Below the pieces are notes generated by a model. That model saw only the letters and a list, made by a program, of their open reading frames with translations, was not told where the DNA came from and did not search any database. Below, one piece after another: positions 1 to 12,983 of a DNA stretch of 64,000 bases (within the stretch, counting starts at the first letter, position 1; each line of letters begins with the position of its first letter). A program made the translations under genes and the position numbers. The stretch lies in contig NC_079517.1 of the NCBI RefSeq assembly GCF_000801105.2, positions 18,733,579 to 18,797,578 of the forward strand, read 5' to 3'. Source of the stretch: Raphanus sativus (taxonomy: Eukaryota > Streptophyta > Magnoliopsida > Brassicales > Brassicaceae).

Positions 1-145
1 CGACGTTGAAGTCAAGGAGCATCTGATCATTTAGGTCGATGGGCGCTCCCTCAGTCTTGTTCGGCCACGGGTACCCTGGTGGAGCACTCGCGGCTGGAGA
101 AGCCGTGCTCTTGGTGACTCTGGCGTTCCGCATCTTTGGAGGCAT
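1..145 (-). CDS. Start of Athila third (env-like) ORF, truncated by window edge
   Basis: An open frame starts at the ATG at 145-143 and runs 48 codons to the window edge without a stop. It begins MPPKMRNARVTKSTASPAAS and continues Pro/Ala-rich. Its place about 780 bp after the pol stop is where Athila elements carry a third ORF, often called env-like, of unproven function. Too little is visible for a domain call. A second in-frame Met lies four codons in. The position in the element is the main evidence; the sequence itself is not diagnostic. Confidence 0.55.
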   Translation of the reverse strand, partial: MPPKMRNARVTKSTASPAASAPPGYPWPNKTEGAPIDLNDQMLLDFNV

Positions 146-925
146 CTACAAGACAAGATAAAACCCAATATCAGCACAGTTCATCGGTTGTTCTAGAAAC
201 GATGGAACAATCCAATCTTCTTGTTCTACTCAAGTCCATCGATTACTAGACAACCTATACAACCCTCAATCTTAACAGTATAAATCGCAAAGGCCAAGAA
301 TCACAAGCAACAAATCGGTTCCTCTTCCATTGAAATTCAATCAAGAATTCGATCCTAGTAGCAAGTATACTATCAAGGGCTACAACCTAGGATGAAATCG
401 CAAATCATAAAGGAAAGAGAGAACCCAAGAATTTACTCCCAAATCGCGATTTGCATGCGCAAAAAGGGAGAGAGTTCTTGGTGATTACCTTGATTGGAGA
501 GATGATTCCTGCAAAACAACCCAATCTCAAGAGAATCCCAAGAGTTTAGAACCAAAATCGATGAGAAAAGAGAGAGGTGATTGTGCGATTTTTAGGGTTC
601 TAAGGGGGGGGGGGTGGTTTGCGGCGAGAGAGATGAAGTGGGGAAGTGGAATGTTTGGGTTTTTAATAACCAATCAAAACCGCTTCCCCTTCCTTTTTTT
701 TTTTTTATTTATTTTTTTTTTTTTTCGAGAACTTACCTGGGAACAATCGGCGGAACAACCGCTGGAGTGCTCCCCTGGAGTGATCTCGAATTTTCTTGAT
801 TTTTCAACCTGCAAGTTAGTTCCTAGAAAGATAAAGACAAAGAGAAAACAATATTTACACTCACCAGTGGGTTGCCTCCCACCAAGCGCTTGTTTTCTGT
901 CACTAGCTTGACTTCAATGAGCCGA
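146..925 (-). other. Athila spacer between pol and third ORF
   Basis: No credible coding frame was found on either strand. On the element strand the region carries an A-rich tract, seen as T-runs at about 691-725 on the plus strand, beside a G/A-rich stretch. The third ORF is probably expressed from a spliced or internal transcript, but no splice sites could be assigned with confidence. Confidence 0.5.
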
Positions 926-3526
926 TTAGGCTTGAGGGGGATCGCTCAAGGGTATCTCTACACCTTCAGCGATTGTTGTGTCAGCAAGATATGGCTTGAG
1001 ACGCTGACCATTAACAACGAATTCTCCTCCTCTTGTGTCCAGCAACACAACAGCTCCATAAGGGCGGACCTCCTTAATGGTGAAAGGTCCCGACCATCTA
1101 GATTTAAGCTTTCCAGGGAACAGCTTAACCCGCGAATTGAAGAGTAAGACCTGATCGTTCGGAACAAAGCTTCTGCTGATGATCCGCTTGTCATGGAACG
1201 CCTTGGTCTTTTCCTTGTAGATCTTAGAACTCTCATAGGCCAGATGCCTGATCTCCTCCAACTCGTGGATCTGAATGGTTCGCCTCTCTTTGGCAGGTTT
1301 GATGTCGAAGTTGAGTAGTTTGACAGCCCAAGCCGCCTTGTACTCTAGCTCAACAGGTAGGTGGCACGCCTTGCCATAGACCAGGTGATAGGGAGTGGTC
1401 CCTAGAGGGGTCTTGTAGGCTGTTCTGTATGCCCAGAGAGCATCGTCAAGCTTAAGGGACCAATCCTTGCGGGTGGCGTTGACAGTCTTCTGGAGGATGT
1501 TCTTGATCTCTCTGTTGGAAACTTCCACTTGACCACTTGTTTGAGGATGATAGGCGGTTGCAACCTTGTGTTTCACACCATTCTTACTCAGCAATCCTTG
1601 GAACACTTTGTTGATAAAATGAGTTCCACCATCGCTTATAACCACTCTAGGCACTCCAAATCTTGGAAAGATAATGGAGGTGAACATCTTGGTTACAACT
1701 CGCGCATCATTAGTTGGACTAGCAATTGCTTCCACCCACTTGGAGACATAGTCCACAGCAACTAGGATGTATTCATTCTTGTGAGAGACTGGGAAAGGTC
1801 CCATGAAATCGATCCCCCAGCAATCGAACACTTCAACTTCCAAGATGTAGTTCTGAGGCATCTCGTTTCTCTTGCTTATACTCCCCATCCTTTGGCATGA
1901 ATTGCATCGAGATATGAAGGCGTGAGCATCTCTGAACATAGTAGGCCACCAGAAACCGGCTTGGAGGATCTTGGAAACAGTCTTGAAGGTGGCGAAGTGA
2001 CCAGCATAAGAGGAACCATGGCAGTGGTGAAGGATCCCTGGAATATCAGCCTCTGGAACACATCTTCTGAAGATCCCATCCTTGCCTTGCCGATAGAGGT
2101 ACGGCTCATCCCAGAAGTAGTGCCTTGCCTCCCTCAAAAATTTCCTCTTCTCATTCCCAGTGAACCTCAAAGGCTCTTTCTCAGCTGCCAAGAAGTTGGC
2201 AATCTCAGCAAACCATGGAAGATTCGGGTACTCCTTCTGGATCACTGCAACGAATGCTCCTTCTACGCGGGAACAATCCTTAATGGCAGGTGATGACTGC
2301 TCCATGTTGCGCAGACCAATCGCATTGACGTACTCCATCGGTTGTTCCACATCAAGAACTGTCTCATCTGACACTTTCATCCTGGAGAGATGATCTGCCA
2401 CTCCATTATCAACTCCCTTCTTGTCTCTTATCTCTAGATCAAACTCTTGGAGCAAGAGGATCCATCTTAAGAGGCGCGGTTTAGCATCCTTCTTCGTGAG
2501 CAGGTACTTGAGAGCCGCGTGGTCTGTGTGCACAATCACCTTTGATCCAACCAGATAGGATCTGAACTTCTCAAAAGCGAACACGATGGCAAGGAGCTCC
2601 TTCTCTGTGGTTGCGTATCGGCATTGAGCTTCATCTAAAGTTCTGCTTGCATAGTAGATCACGTGAAGCTTCTTGTCTTTACGCTGTCCAAGGACTGCTC
2701 CCACTGCAAAATCACTTGCATCTGTCATGATCTCAAAAGGGAGATCCCAGTCTGGAGGTTGGACAACTGGTGCACTGACTAGAGCTCCCTTGATCGTGTG
2801 GAATGCGGCTAAGCAGTCACTGTCAAAGGCAAACTGAGCTTCCTTGCAGAGCAACCGAGTGAGTGGTCTCGCGATCTTAGAGAAGTCTTGGATGAACCTC
2901 CTGTAGAAACCAGCGTGTCCCAAGAAACTCCTGATTCCCTTCACTGAAGTTGGTGGTTGCAGACTCATCATGACCTCGATCTTTGCCTTGTCCACCTCAA
3001 TGCCTTTCTCGGATATCTTGTGTCCCAGAACAATCCCATCTCTCACCATGAAGTGGCATTTCTCCCAGTTCAGCACCAGATGCTTCTCCTCGCATCGCTT
3101 CAGTACCCTGCACAAATTTGACAAACAGACATGAAAGGAGCTTCCATAGACGCTGAAATCGTCCATGAAAACCTCCATTATGTCTTCGATCAGATCAGTA
3201 AAAATCGACATCATGCATCGCTGGAAGGTCGCTGGGGCATTGCACAAGCCGAATGGCATCCTCCTGTATGCATATGTTCCATAAGGGCATGTGAACGTCG
3301 TCTTCTCCTGATCATCTGGGTGGATGGGAATCTGAAAGAAACCTGAATAACCATCTAAAAAGCAATAGTAAGGGTGGTTAGCCAATCTCTCAAGCATTTG
3401 ATCAATAAAAGGAAGTGGGAAGTGATCCTTACGAGTCGCAGCATTCAACTTACGAAAATCAATGCACATGCGATGACCAGTAACTGTTCTAGTGGGGATC
3501 AATTCATTCTTTTCATTTGTTATCAC
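926..3526 (-). pseudogene. Athila pol: reverse transcriptase, RNase H, integrase
   Basis: This 866-residue open frame carries the back half of the polyprotein. RT begins at CIDFRKLN near residue 21, and the catalytic box reads FMDD near residue 118. RNase H motifs follow (DASDF near 270, TEKELLA near 310, [11 protein letters not shown] near 337). Integrase shows the HHCC zinc region ([11 protein letters not shown] near 497, CNSCQR near 540) and the D,D,E core (GIDFMGPF near 565, ISDGGTHF near 628, the E of GQVEVSNRE near 665). All key residues look intact. The apparent ATG at 3526 is not a natural start: RT continues from the preceding frame across a shift at a C-run (3533-3537), where one base appears to be missing. 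It ends in TAA at 926-928. Confidence 0.88.
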
Positions 3527-6126
3527 AGTGATCCCCCTTTCTTAGGTACTACATGCACAGGACTAACCCACTTACTATCAGAGATCGCATAGATCACACC
3601 TGCTTCTAGAAGTTTCATTATCTCTTTCTTTACAACATCTTTTAGATTCGGGTTTAACCTCCTCTGATGTTCTACAGAAGTCATCGATTCATCTTCCAGG
3701 TGTATTCTATGCATGCACAGATCAGGTGAAATGCCAGGTATGTCAGCTAGAGAGTAACCCAAAGCCTTACGATACTTTCTCAGCTCACACAAAAGCAGAG
3801 CAGTCTCTGCATTGTTCAGGTCAGCATTCACAATGACAGGATATGTGGAGTTGGGTCCAAGAAATGCATACCTGAGTCCCTTGGGAAGGGATTTGAGCTC
3901 TACCTTTGGAGCTTTCAGCTCGCTCCATGAGTCATCGGGCTGAGCTGCCGGAACAGTCGGGTTCTGAGGCGTGGTTGTTCCAGTCGATGTGCTGGAGTCA
4001 CTGTTCTCCCCCAGACTTAGATTCGCCACCGTCCTCTCCATACTCCTGGCTGAATCCAGGAACTTGGCATAGGCATCAGCATCAACACTCTCTAAGCTTT
4101 GCTCGGCTTCAGCTCTGACTAAGGCGAGTTCAAGTGGATCCTCGGTGAGAATCTCCTCGATCATTCCTTCATGCGGCTCTAGGGGATCACCATCTTCTTG
4201 GACAGTGAAGGTTTGTCCATCCAGCATCGGCTTCTTGAGCATCTGATCCATCTCAAACTTCATCACAATATCTCCAAGGTGGAGATCAATCTTCCCTTGT
4301 CGGACATCAATGATAGCTCCAACAGTGCAGAGGAATGGTCTGCCTAGGATCAGGGGATCATTGGAGTCTTCCTCGACTTCCAGAACAACGAAATCGGCAG
4401 GAACAATTGTATTCCCAACCAGAACTTGAAGATCTTCGAGGATTCCAACTGGAGACTTCACAGATCGATCAGCAAACACTAGTGACATCCTGGTAGGCTT
4501 GAAGTCCGTGTATCCAAGGCGCTTAGCCACAGTATATGGCATGAGGTTTATGCTCGACCCTAGATCGACCAGTGAGCATGAGAAGAGTGTTCTCCCAATC
4601 TGAACCGAGAGAACAAATTTTCCCGGATCACCCAACTTCTTGATCCTTCTGTTCTGGAGCACCGCGCTGCACTCCTTAGAGACAATCATGAACTCGCTGT
4701 CATCAGATATCTTCCCAGAGATCAATCCCTTGACGAAGCTACGCATGGATGGTATCATCTGGATCGCACTCATCAGAGGGAGCTTGACAGTTAGGTCTTC
4801 CAGCATCTTCCTGCACTTCATCTCTTCCTTATCCTTGCGTGTAGCCTTAGCTGGAACAGGGTAGGGCACTTTCGGTACATACTGACGAGCAGGAGAAGGT
4901 GCTGCAGTCGGTGGAACAACCCCAGCGGGTCGCTCTGCTTCAGTCGGAACAGTCTCAGTAGGTTGTTCTGCGTCTTCCTCATCTGTGGGTACAGCTTTAG
5001 GTGGCTGATCTGACTCCTTCTGCTTCCCTTTCTCAGCCGATGTGAATCTCCTGGGGTCTAGATCAGGCAGTTGCTTTCCACTCCTCAAACCTACTGCATT
5101 GCACTCCTTGGGGTTCTTGTCTGTTTTTCCAGGGAGAGTTCCTTGCTGTCTCTTCACGTTCTCAGCAGTCTGAGCAATCTGAATATCCATCTGTCTCATA
5201 TGGCTTGAGACATTGTCATACTTCACACTCAGGTCATTGAACATATGATTCATCCTGGTGTTGATGTCGTTTGTGACCTGGTTCAGTGCTTTCCCTTGGA
5301 TCTGCTGTCCTTGGAGCAGCTGGCTCATCATATTGGCGAGGCTCTTCATGTCATCATGCGGAGCAGTCTGAGTCGGTTGTGCAGCTTGCTGATTAACCGG
5401 CTGTTTCTGGCTGTGGAACTGAGCATTCTGAGCTGGGTTAAGGACAAAGGTTCTTCCCTGATTGCCATAAGGCCTTTGGTATCCACTGTTCTGACCCTGG
5501 TTCCCTTGAGCTTTATCGTCTGGTTTAGGGGCATTGAACAGGTGGGGATTGTTCCTCACGTTAGGGTTCGGGTGATAGTTCTTGAACTGCCATCCTTGCC
5601 CATTCACGTAGCTCACTTCATGCTGATCCTCAGCCGACTGATCTGCCTCTGATGTGCCTTCTGCGGTAGCTTTATCCTGTGGGGATTCTTCCATGATGAA
5701 GACCTGGTTCTGGTTACTCTTAATCAGCTGATCGACCTTGGCAGAGAGCTCATCAATCTTGCTGTTGTCGATGCTCTTCACCTTCTGAGTGCGATCAGTC
5801 TCGCGGTTATTGTCAGCTGAGCTTGAGGCCATGTTCTCAATCAACTCGAATGCACCTTGAGTGGACTGAGTCATGAAGTCTCCCTTACTGGCTGAGTTCA
5901 AAGCGTTCCTGTACTCCCAGCCTACTCCATCGTAGAACACTCCCAGCAGATAGTCTTCCTCAAAACCGTGATGTGGGCATTCTCTGCGGTAGACATTGAA
6001 TCGCTCCCAAGCATCACAGAACGGCTCGTCTACCAATTGTTTGAAGGTCACGATCTTCTGTCTCAGAGCTGCTGTCTTCGATTTCGTGTAGAAGTGGCTT
6101 AAGAAGCCTCTCGGACTTGTTCCCAA
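3523..6126 (-). pseudogene. Athila gag (C-terminal part), protease and start of RT
   Basis: This 867-residue frame holds most of Gag, a Gln/Asn-rich linker, an acidic Pro-rich segment, the aspartic protease (LVDLGSSINLMPY, active-site Asp in DLGS, near residue 530), and the first RT strands ([11 protein letters not shown]) before it runs into a stop. The ATG at 6126 is an artefact of the upstream frameshift, because clear Gag sequence (FLSHFYTKSKTAAL) starts just after it as a continuation of the previous frame. No CCHC zinc knuckle is seen. With single-base breaks at both ends, no full Gag-Pol could be made from this copy without frameshifting. Confidence 0.82.
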
Positions 6127-6692
6127 GTGGTGAGTGATCCGGTGGGTAGTGAATCAAGCCAGCGAGCAGCTTTCCCATCAAGAGAGAAAGGGAACAGAGT
6201 ACACTTGATGTAATCGGGTGGTACTCCATTCGCTTTAGTGAAACCACACATCTTCTCAAAGTGCTCGATGTGGTCCATCGGTATCTCAGCAGGAAGCCCA
6301 TTGAAGATCTTCCTTTGCACTAGACTTATCAAGGCTGGCTTGATCTCGAAGTCTTGCCTTGTGCACGGTGGAGGGGTTATGGCAGATCGCGTAGCGGGCA
6401 GATTACGCAGTAAGTTTCTCTGGCCGATCTGGACCACTCCCTCCTGTTGGTTCGCAGCATTCAGAGCAGCTTGCTCGGCAGCAGCTTGCTGCGCTTGGAT
6501 CGTCTGCTGCATCTGCTGCATCTGCTGTTGCATGAGTGCAAACGCAGCAGTGAGATCATCTGGATGATCACCCATGTCGGTGTTCGTTGATCTCGGCTGT
6601 TGACGGTTCTGTCGTTCCAATCTCGCTAGTTCCTCGTTAGAAAGCTGATGCAATGGCCCTTGTGCGTTGCTCCGAGTATGTCTACTGGTCAT
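6099..6692 (-). pseudogene. Athila gag N-terminal part
   Basis: The natural Gag start is the ATG at 6692 (MTSRHTRSNAQGPLHQLS), about 90 bp inside the primer-binding site. A Gln-rich, coiled-coil-prone stretch (MQQQMQQMQQTIQAQQ) follows, then the retrotransposon gag domain (KAARWLDSLPTGSLTTWEQV near residue 172). The frame dies a few codons later at about 6105, where one base seems to be missing and Gag continues in the next frame. It overlaps the following frame by 28 bp only because of that break. Confidence 0.82.
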
Positions 6693-6784
6693 GCACCTGG
6701 ATCATCAGCTGAAACAAAGAAAATAACACGAGTTAGATATCTTAGACTAGATATGAAACCGAAAATTAGAGGTAAAAAATCTGG

Positions 6785-6802
6785 TCCCCGGCAACGGCGC
6801 CA
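6785..6802 (-). promoter_or_regulatory. Primer-binding site for tRNA-Asp
   Basis: The plus strand reads TCCCCGGCAACGGCGCCA, which is the 3' end of plant tRNA-Asp including CCA. The element strand is therefore an 18-nt perfect complement, the minus-strand primer site. It starts 5 bp inside the 5' LTR. Athila elements are known to use tRNA-Asp. Confidence 0.93.
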
Positions 6803-6807
6803 AAACT

Positions 6808-7958
6808 TGATACACTAAAAATGAATCCTTGCTACTGCCAAGTTAACAGTTGCAATTGTAGTACTTGAGATTCAAATCCAGAGGACCAGTCTACACTCTA
6901 GTTCTATAAGTTTCAGAATCAAGCTAAGAAGAAGATATGAATTGGTTGAAATAGGCGATAGCAAACAAGCAAAATAAACACGAGATTGATTCAATTAAAC
7001 AAGAGCTAGCCTAGGGTATTTCATTGGGTGTTGAATTGGAGCCAAACAATTATTCAAGCGCGATGAAGTGCTTTCTAGAACTCGGATCACTCAGCTGGAA
7101 CACTCCACTGTCGTGGTAGTGATCGCTTTGCAGATCGATCTCACCACCTAACTGTCGTTGGGATGAGAATCGATTGCAAGCTTTAGAGAACAGGTCCGAT
7201 CAGTTCACTTACCACCCTAATATCTACTTTCGCTGATTAGGGATACTAAGCTCATTCAATACATGTCAAGTTATCATCCTAAGCGGTTAACTAAGTGATG
7301 AACTAGTGATCTAACATCAAGTGATCAGTTTAATGAAAGCAGTAAGAACAGTATGAATGAAGAACAGTTATAGATCGCTTATCTATGTTTAGCTCATGTC
7401 TCAACACCCTAAAAACCCTAGGCGAGCAAGGTCACTACTCGATCATGATGCACATAAACAAAGACATAAATCCTGAATAAAATTGCATAAGAACAGAGTA
7501 GAAAACAATAGGGTTCAGATGATCTTCTCTATGAGAGGATGGATTCTTCTCCCTTACAAGTTGCAGATCGCAATACTCAGTGTTCTCTTGTAAAAACTAG
7601 CGTAAAAAAAATAGAAAATAGATAGATGGCGTTTTATATGGAGGCGCCAATCAGAAGAGAAAAAGATTAGGGCAACAAGGCTTTAATTCCTGAAATAGGA
7701 GTTTCCATATTCGTCTGGAACAATCTCCGGATCACTCCGTCTGCTTGTTCCGCTTGAGAGAGAACAGTCTCGGGACTGTTCTCTTGAGTGTTCTCCGCAG
7801 GAATGCTCCAAAAGGACATCTTTTCATCAGGCACCTTCTCTTCTTTCTTCTGCTAACTCCAGACATGTAAAAGGTCAAAAGGGACTAGACTGACACGAAT
7901 TAGTGACTTGAAACAAATGAAAACATATATACAATGATGTGAAAAACACCATATATCA
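6808..7958 (-). repeat. Athila 5' LTR
   Basis: On the element strand this 1151-bp block starts TGATATATGGTG (7958) and ends AGTGTATCA (6808), so it has TG...CA termini, followed by the primer site. A TATAAAA box lies at 7638-7632 on the element strand, placing transcription start near 7605. The second LTR is outside the window, so age from LTR divergence cannot be estimated. Confidence 0.8.
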
Positions 7959-8364
7959 ACATCTTTTGCTAAAGACTCGTTTCAAGATATATGAATGTAT
8001 GTTTTACTTTCGGCTGCGTCCATGGACCATATGTATAATATTTTGGGCTTGTGAACTCAATATAATATATATATATGATATAAAGTATGTTTTATATTCG
8101 AAACGTGTTGAATCTGATATTAGGTTAGTCCGACCTAACACAACTCTATGACTCGGAACGGGTTGCAAAGCCTAAGACCGAAGATTAGAAGAAACGAGTT
8201 TTGAATGGTTAATCTGGGTTACTTAATCTTATTTTGTGACTTGGAAATTCTATTCTTAACCCGTTGTAACATTTCTGGACCGGGCAGAGGAAGGTCTTTT
8301 GGGCATGTTTTATTTATTGCCTGACTGGCTGACCGATGTCTTAAAACGGTTCGGGGGTGTTACA
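7959..8364 (+). repeat. Probable 3' fragment of another gypsy LTR
   Basis: The block ends in CGGGGGTGTTACA (8352-8364), a common end of plant Ty3/gypsy LTRs, and it directly abuts the Athila 5' LTR. I read it as an older LTR cut by the Athila insertion. Its other end and any target duplication are not visible. Confidence 0.35.
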
Positions 8365-9640
8365 GCTTCATAAATGTAAATACCTCGATACATATTTAAA
8401 TAAGCGTCAGTAGTGACTAGAAGGTGTGTACACACCAATCGTGCAACTCCAGACAATCTTACACTCTTGAAGAACCCGAGAAATTGTCCATGTGTACACA
8501 TGATTATTGTACACCAACAATATATGTTTCCTACAACATTATGCACACTGCACTATTTTTACTATTCATTACAACTTTGGTATTTACATCTACTACTATA
8601 GCCCCTTTCATATTTGAAGTTATCTCTTGAGATATATCAAGCTATATCTCTGATGGTGAGGCGATGTCAACAACATGATTTATTCAAGCTTCAACCATGG
8701 CGTTTATCTCTTCTTTCTTGTACACCAAAATATATCAGTGTCCCTTCGTGATAGTGGAAGTCATTTGACATAAAAACGTATCAATGCTCATTCATGAAAG
8801 TGAAAATCATTTGACACCAGTTTTCAGTATCCATCTTTCACTTTTTCATTTTAATTTAATACTTTATTTTTAGGTTGTTCTATTCGTGAAAGTAGACACT
8901 AAAATGTATTAAGACTGTTTAACTGAATATGCTTAAGCTTATGGGTTTGGACTTATCAGTGAGACATGATTCAAGTATACATGTACACTAAAATATATAG
9001 TATTGTACATGTATACACCAAATATTGTACAAATGTACATCCATAATTGTACGTCACATAGACACCATCAAAAATATATTAACACCCATGCTATCAAGAT
9101 CTAAAATAAGTTTCATTCACGACAACGAGAATCTTTTTTATTCACATAAACCACGCTTCCTTGTCCTTATACCTACAAAGACAAATCTCTTTGTTTAATA
9201 TGTACATGTGTATACCAACATTATGTACACATCAAGTGGTCACCCAATATACTTGTGTACACGAAAAAAGTGCATACACAAAACACAAAAACAATACTCG
9301 TGTACACGAAAAATGTACATACACAAAACAAAAAAAGCAATACAAATTTTGTTTACTTAGAAATGTTAACTTAGAAATGTATACATGCATGTTTTATAAA
9401 ATGTACATACACAAAAGCACGTGTACATGTAGATTTTATAAAAAAGGAACATAGAATTTGTATAATCATTTTGTTTCGATGTCCACGAACTTAGGTTGTA
9501 CACATATACATTAAATTTGTTGTCCATAATTATAATTTTTTTAATGAGTGGCAATTTTATAATTATTTCATCTTTTGTTCTAGGGTTTTCTGAATTTCCT
9601 GCAAATATATCTAAGGGTCGCCATTGATTTTTATCATGCA
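8365..9640. repeat. AT-rich region dense in GTGTACAC/TGTACA palindromes
   Basis: No gene was found. The stretch holds many GTGTACAC, GTACACAT and TGTACAT words. A roughly 46-bp unit containing CGTGTACACGAAAAA is repeated in tandem at 9250-9294 and 9295-9340, and TTAGAAATGT is repeated near 9357-9378. Short open frames here are repeat artefacts. It may be the remains of an unclassified DNA transposon. Confidence 0.45.
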
Positions 9641-10237
9641 ATATTCATTATATTTTTTGTTCAGGAGGAGGAGGCAAGAAACTTTTACGATAGATCTTGG
9701 TTTTTGTTCAGGTGATGACTGCCCTCTTCTTTATCTTCATTCTTTTTAACCATTAAAACCATTGTAACAGAGAGAGAGAGGAAAAGAGAGAGAGAAGCTG
9801 TTTCTATATTACAGAAAAGAAGAAAAAATAAAATTAAAAAGTGTAGGACTCATTTAGTTTCAAGAATGCACATGATTAGAAAATAGTTAGCTTGTAGTTG
9901 TAGAAAACTACCTTAGGAGCCATAACTGCTCTATATTGTAATAAATAACTTAAAACTGTCATATGATGAAAATAACTCGTTTAAGAAAATAAAACAAAAT
10001 AAAACATATAATATCAATCAAAATGGGATCTTTAGGTTCACTCTCGCTCAAGACATTAATATAATGCACTAAACCTCAAATCCAAAAAAATCAATTGTCA
10101 ATCGAAAATGTGGCAGATAATTACCCAAAATCTTAAATTTTACGGAATAAAAGATGAAAACCTTTTCTCGCGGCAGGATGAATCTGTGGAGAAACGATTT
10201 GATTAAAGGAGGAAGACAACCTACCAAAAGGAATGGC
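9641..10237. other. Intergenic, no feature recognised
   Basis: Nothing coding is seen. The only notable feature is a GA-rich simple tract at about 9768-9795. Confidence 0.5.
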
Positions 10238-10511
10238 AACGTAAATAGGGAAATCGGCCAATTCATACATCAACAGAGGACCGCGGTCCCGATCAGTACA
10301 TACACTACGTACTTGTGCTAAAACATACATCAACTTACGTTTTTTAAAAATTTCATACATCAACTCTTACTTTTCGGTTAATTCATACATTGACCGTCTT
10401 ACCGTTAGTCAAACTATAACGGTGTCTTATGTGGACTTAACAGATGCTGACGTGGCTTTTATATTTTTTATTTAATTAATAAAATAAAAGTAAAATCGTT
10501 TTATATCTGTC

Positions 10512-10575
10512 AATGCGGGGAATCGAACCCGGGTTCAGCCAAATTTGAAACACTCACTAAACCACTGTGCCACAA
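10512..10575 (-). ncRNA. tRNA-like Pol III unit in left arm of the MULE
   Basis: On the minus strand an A box TGGCACAGTGG (10572-10562) and a B box GGTTCGATTCC (10529-10519) both match the consensus, 32 nt apart, followed by TTTT runs after about 10500. The cloverleaf is not that of a working tRNA that I can assign. Transcription would run outward, toward the left end of the element. Expression is inferred. Confidence 0.5.
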
Positions 10576-11439
10576 GAATATATTGATAATGTTATCTATT
10601 GTGTCTTACTTATATATATAATTTGTTCGTATATTTCTAATTCTAGAATTAACTCCACAAAATATATATAAATTTCGAAAAATTATTATAAAAATTTTGA
10701 ATTTGAAAGACATTTGAAAATAAATTTCGAAAAATAAAATATTACAAATAAAATATAAAAAACATTTGAAAATAAATTTCGAAAAATTATTATAAAAATT
10801 TTGAATTTGAAAACATAGAATTCAACACTATTAAATAAATATTTTTATTTTTATTATTTATTTATATTTAATTTATATTATAAAAAGTTTTAATTTGAAA
10901 ACATAGAATTCAAAAGTATTAAAATATTTTTATTTTATTATTTATTTAAATAATTATTTATAATTACTTTTATATTTGATTTATAATAATAAAAAATAAT
11001 AGTTTTGAATTCTATGTTTTCAAATTCAAACTTTTTATAATATAAATTAAACATAAATTACGAATTAAATAAATTTAATTATATAAATATAAATAATTAT
11101 TTAATAAATAATTATTTAATAAATAATAAAAATAAAAATAAAAAATATTTATTTAATAGTTTTAACTTCTAATTTTTCAAATTCAAAATTTTATAATAAT
11201 TTTTGGAAATTTATTGTCAAATGATTTTTATATTTTATTTGTAAATTTTGAAAATACTTTTTTGATTTTTAAAAATTTTTATTTTGAAAAAAAAAAGATC
11301 ATAATAACAACAGTTAAGGCAATTAACCACAATTCTTAGAGTTTATATATATTTTGTGGAGCTAATTCTAGATAATTAGAAATATATGAACAAAAATTAT
11401 ATATAAGTAAGCTACAATAGATATCAATATCAATATATT

Positions 11440-11512
11440 CGTGTGGCACAGTGGTTTAGTGAGTGATTCAAATTGGGATGAACCCAGGTTTGATTCCTCC
11501 CTTCCATAGTTT
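11440..11512 (+). ncRNA. tRNA-like Pol III unit in right arm of the MULE
   Basis: This is the mirror copy of the left-arm unit. The A box TGGCACAGTGG (11444-11454) is identical, and the B box GGTTTGATTCC (11487-11497) has one mismatch to consensus. A T-run follows near 11510. It reads outward, toward RPL36. Confidence 0.45.
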
Positions 11513-11895
11513 TAAATTGGATTTTATTTTTATTTTATTAATTTAATAAAATGTAAAAGCCACCTCAGCATCCGTTAAGTCCACATATGACATCGTTATA
11601 GTTTGACTAACGGTAAGACGTTTAATGTATGAATTAACCGAAAAGTAAGAGGTGATGTATAATTTTTTTTTAAAAACGTAAGTTGATGTATGTTTTAGTA
11701 CAGGTATGTAGTGTATATACTGATCGGGACCTCGATCCTCTATTGATGTATAAATTGACCGATTTTCCCAACGTAAATATATAAAAACGGGTCGAAGGCC
11801 TTTCACCTTGTTTTCCGGTTCAGTTAAAACAAAAAGTCGGTTATACCCTCTGTTTTAAAATTCATGATTTTTAAGAAATTTGTGTAATAAATAGG

Positions 11896-12983
<1,088 letters not shown>

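Larger units (their letters stand above)
1..7958 (-). mobile_element. Athila-type Ty3/gypsy retrotransposon, 3' end beyond the window
   Basis: The element reads right to left: 5' LTR (6808-7958), primer-binding site (6785-6802), gag, protease, reverse transcriptase, RNase H, integrase, a 780-bp spacer, then the start of a third ORF cut by the left edge. The tRNA-Asp primer site, the gag that lacks a visible zinc knuckle, and the extra ORF after pol all fit the Athila lineage. The 3' LTR is not in view. The bases after the 5' LTR are acatc (7959-7963), the expected target duplication, but its partner cannot be seen. Two frameshifts break gag-pol, so this copy is not autonomous as read. Confidence 0.88.
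10248..11769. mobile_element. Fold-back MULE-like element, 1.52 kb, long inverted arms
   Basis: The two ends are inverted copies for about 300 bp: the left begins GGGAAATCGGCCAATTCATA, and the right (reverse complement) begins GGGAAAATCGGTCAATTTAT. They are flanked by a perfect 10-bp direct repeat AACGTAAATA (10238-10247 and 11770-11779), the length expected of Mutator-like target duplications. The AT-rich middle is also largely palindromic. No transposase is present. Each arm contains a tRNA-like Pol III box pair. The right end lies about 130 bp upstream of the RPL36 promoter motifs. Confidence 0.85.

Noticed and set aside
561..911. 116-residue plus-strand open frame
   Set aside because: It runs through poly-T tracts in the Athila spacer, antisense to the element, with Phe-rich low-complexity translation.
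926..6600. Numerous plus-strand open frames
   Set aside because: They are antisense shadows of the Athila polyprotein.
10505..10575. A functional tRNA gene
   Set aside because: A and B boxes are present, but I cannot fold an acceptor stem or assign an anticodon, and a mirror copy sits in the other arm of the same transposon.
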